DNA from: Rallus limicola
Taxonomy: Eukaryota; Chordata; Aves; Gruiformes; Rallidae
DNA length: 64,000 nucleotides
NCBI GenBank assembly: GCA_022605955.1
Contig: JAKCOZ010000012.1
Location: 24,364,015-24,428,014, forward strand
Direction: 5' to 3'
Shown: positions 61,908 to 64,000 of the stretch, in pieces
How positions within the stretch are numbered: the first letter of the stretch is position 1
Layout: each line of letters begins with the position of its first letter
Notes under the pieces: model-generated
Told to the model about the DNA's origin: nothing
What the model saw: the letters and a program-made list of their open reading frames with translations, nothing else
Databases searched by the model: none
Translations under genes and position numbers: made by a program

Positions 61908-64000
61908 GTCACAGCATGTTTCAGAGTTATTTTCTGGTGCAGTAATTAAGAAAAAAAGTTTCCTTTTCTTTTCATTCCATTAAATCATTATCACACTTCT
62001 TACCAAGGTCTTTCTGATAGTAAGTTTAGCTACCTTTCTTTTGTGCTTTGCATTACACAGTTACACTGAAATATGTTAAAATATTTAAAAGAAGTTTCAT
62101 GAGAAATACTTTTAATGATCTTTGTAAAACTTTCCATGTACTTCTCTGAAAATGGTGCTTCATCTTTGTTTCTTCTAGTCCTTATAAGATACACATAGAG
62201 TTTAATAGAAATATGTCTTATGCCTTTTTTTACCTGTCTTACATTCTGTGAAGAAAATCTCGTTTTTCTTTAAAGGAAATAAATACATTTATTGTGTTTA
62301 TCATCCGGAATAACTCATGGATTCTGTCTGAATTGCTGCTGCTGGGTTTTTGAAGCAATGTGGGATGTTTAAATATCTCCTTGCTAGTGGGCAGACAGGG
62401 AGTTGGAGAGATGGCAGAGTCTGACTCACTTTGCGAGCCCGCGGTGCTCTGAGACGTTGCAGTTTTGAAAGCTACAAAGAGAGCTCAGTGGCGAACCGTG
62501 GAGGAGCTCTGCTAAGCTTGACTTGGCATATTCTATAACAATGATATTTCTAATTCTGTAAAATCTTCGCTTTAAACTATTCCATCTCTTTCTCTCTCTC
62601 ATCTATTTTAGTCATTCTTTAACTAAAAGTCTTTGATTTTAGTCATTTAATCACAGTTTGCCTCAGGCGAGCCATGTGTCTTCCCCTGAATGGCCATTTG
62701 TTTCTGCATTTCTAAAGAGCATCGTAATAAGGAAGGCAGAGAGTTTTAAAGATGTTGAAAGATGTCTTTGTGAGGTCTCATACAGTAGGAAATTCCTTCA
62801 TTTCAGTTTTTCAGGCTTTTCCATTGATGTGTACAGCACAGGTAGGTAGACTGCTGAGTGCTAGGAGCTGACAATGCTGTTGGTACTGCAGTGATGGTCT
62901 AAGATACAAAAGGGGGAAGCTTTTTGAGTAAAATACAGCTTCTGTTAGGTCAATTGAGTTGTATCCATGTCTATTAGACCCAGTACTTTTTTTTGTCAGC
63001 TTTACCAATTAATCTAACATAAGCCATTGTCCCTCTGTGCCCTTTTTTTGCATGTTGTGTATTCATCACAAGGGCATTAGCTTATCTGCAAGTTTTTTTA
63101 CAGACATTTGGTTTCATGATGATTGTTACAGATTTTTCAGAGTAGAGATTTAAAGGGACTTGAAAGATCAAAAAAGGAAAAAACTAATAAGCAGTGATCA
63201 CAAAAACAAAAGCAAAACAACTGCTATTATTTGTATTACAACAGCGCATCAAAAATCCAACAGAGATGGAAGATTTGTTTTACTAAGAACTTCACAGATA
63301 GTTATAGATAATTTCTGCTTCAGAGGAATTACACGCAGTGGGTGAAGCTACAGAGGTAAACTTCATTTTCTCAAAGTTGCACAGTTCAGATAGGTCTCCC
63401 AACTGTCAGCTGAACGCTCAGCGAGCTAAACTAATGATTCAAGAGATGGAAAATAATTCCAGGAAAGTGGTTTGTTGCATTTAAAGAACATTTACTGTGG
63501 TGCAGTTTAATATTATGACTTTGACTGCTTGTTTCTTGTTCTCTGCTTTTGTTAGGCCAAGAGGGTCTCACTTCTTTGTAACTGTGGCTTTAGCTTAACT
63601 AATTTTTAACAGATTGTTTTATGGTACATCAGGTATTTTATATGGAAACTCTGAAGGACCTTCCTGATCAGGCAGGTATGCATTTTACATACATAGCAAG
63701 AGCAAAAATTTTCTGGGTACAGCTTTATGTAGAAAATACTAAGAATTAGCGTAGTACATAAAAGGAAAGATGATAGCTGGTCAGGCTTCCTGATCCTGGA
63801 TGCTAAATACAAGTAACACCATCTTCCAGGCTCTGTCAAGACTTCCTCAGATGTAGAATATAGATTTTTATCAAAAAGATCAGGGCTTTGTTGGCTCAGC
63901 GGGCAGCTGCCCTGTGAGGGAGGCAGCCATGACATGCCCCACACTGGATGGAGGAATCTGTGGAGCAGTGGTCCCATCCAGTTCATCCTGCACAAGATAT
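61908..64000. other. Non-coding single-copy DNA to the window end
   Basis: No supported gene. A small group of CpGs lies at about 62432-62500. A minus-strand frame of 129 codons, 63606-63995, touches the window edge but has no recognisable domain. GC content rises over the last 120 bp, so something may begin just outside the window. Confidence 0.62.

Noticed and set aside
63606..63995. Open frame of 129 codons on the minus strand reaching the window edge
   Set aside because: No domain recognised and composition like the non-coding surroundings. It could be judged only with sequence beyond 64000.
1..64000. CRISPR arrays, operons, tRNA or rRNA genes
   Set aside because: No regularly spaced repeats, no closely packed frames and no cloverleaf or rRNA sequence noticed. 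The CR1 content marks this as vertebrate DNA.

Overview
This window looks like non-coding nuclear DNA from a bird, or less likely another sauropsid. The evidence is seven fragments of the LINE family CR1 (chicken repeat 1). They carry the CR1 3' signature: a line such as 'ggtcccttccaacccctat' followed by octamers of the ATTCTGTG type. No mammalian-type SINEs were seen. Base composition is AT-rich and CpG-poor with many T and A tracts, as in vertebrate introns and intergenic DNA. There are no bacterial-style operons and no closely packed reading frames.

I found no protein-coding exon, tRNA, rRNA or recognisable small RNA that I can support. The open frames present are short (154 codons at most). 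They have no recognisable domain, and the few with a clear protein signature are the C-terminal tail of CR1 ORF2. The window is therefore best read as one long intron or an intergenic stretch. I cannot name the gene or chromosome.

Layout. 1-2453: single-copy AT-rich DNA. 2454-2801: CR1 on the minus strand. 2802-4504: single-copy DNA. 4505-4601: short CR1 3' end on the plus strand. 4602-16479: single-copy DNA with small tandem duplications and two perfect hairpins. 16480-16952: CR1 on the plus strand whose last ORF2 codons are still open. 16953-20757: single-copy DNA with a 36-bp tandem duplication. 20758-21026: CR1 on the minus strand. 21027-28495: single-copy DNA. 28496-29017: CR1 on the plus strand, ORF2 tail with one in-frame stop. 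29018-48435: 19 kb of single-copy DNA with microsatellites. 48436-48516: CR1 3' end on the plus strand. 48517-59223: single-copy DNA.

The most structured part is 59.2-61.9 kb. It holds two direct copies of an unrecognised repeat of about 110-130 bp (59224-59351 and 61036-61147), a CR1 between them (60118-60395), a 57-bp purine tract (60730-60786), and a long inverted repeat with about 97-bp core arms around a spacer of roughly 310 bp (61373-61907). The inverted repeat and the two-copy repeat are the best candidates for undescribed elements, most likely an old DNA transposon or MITE and a short interspersed repeat. I see no evidence of a new multi-gene system here.
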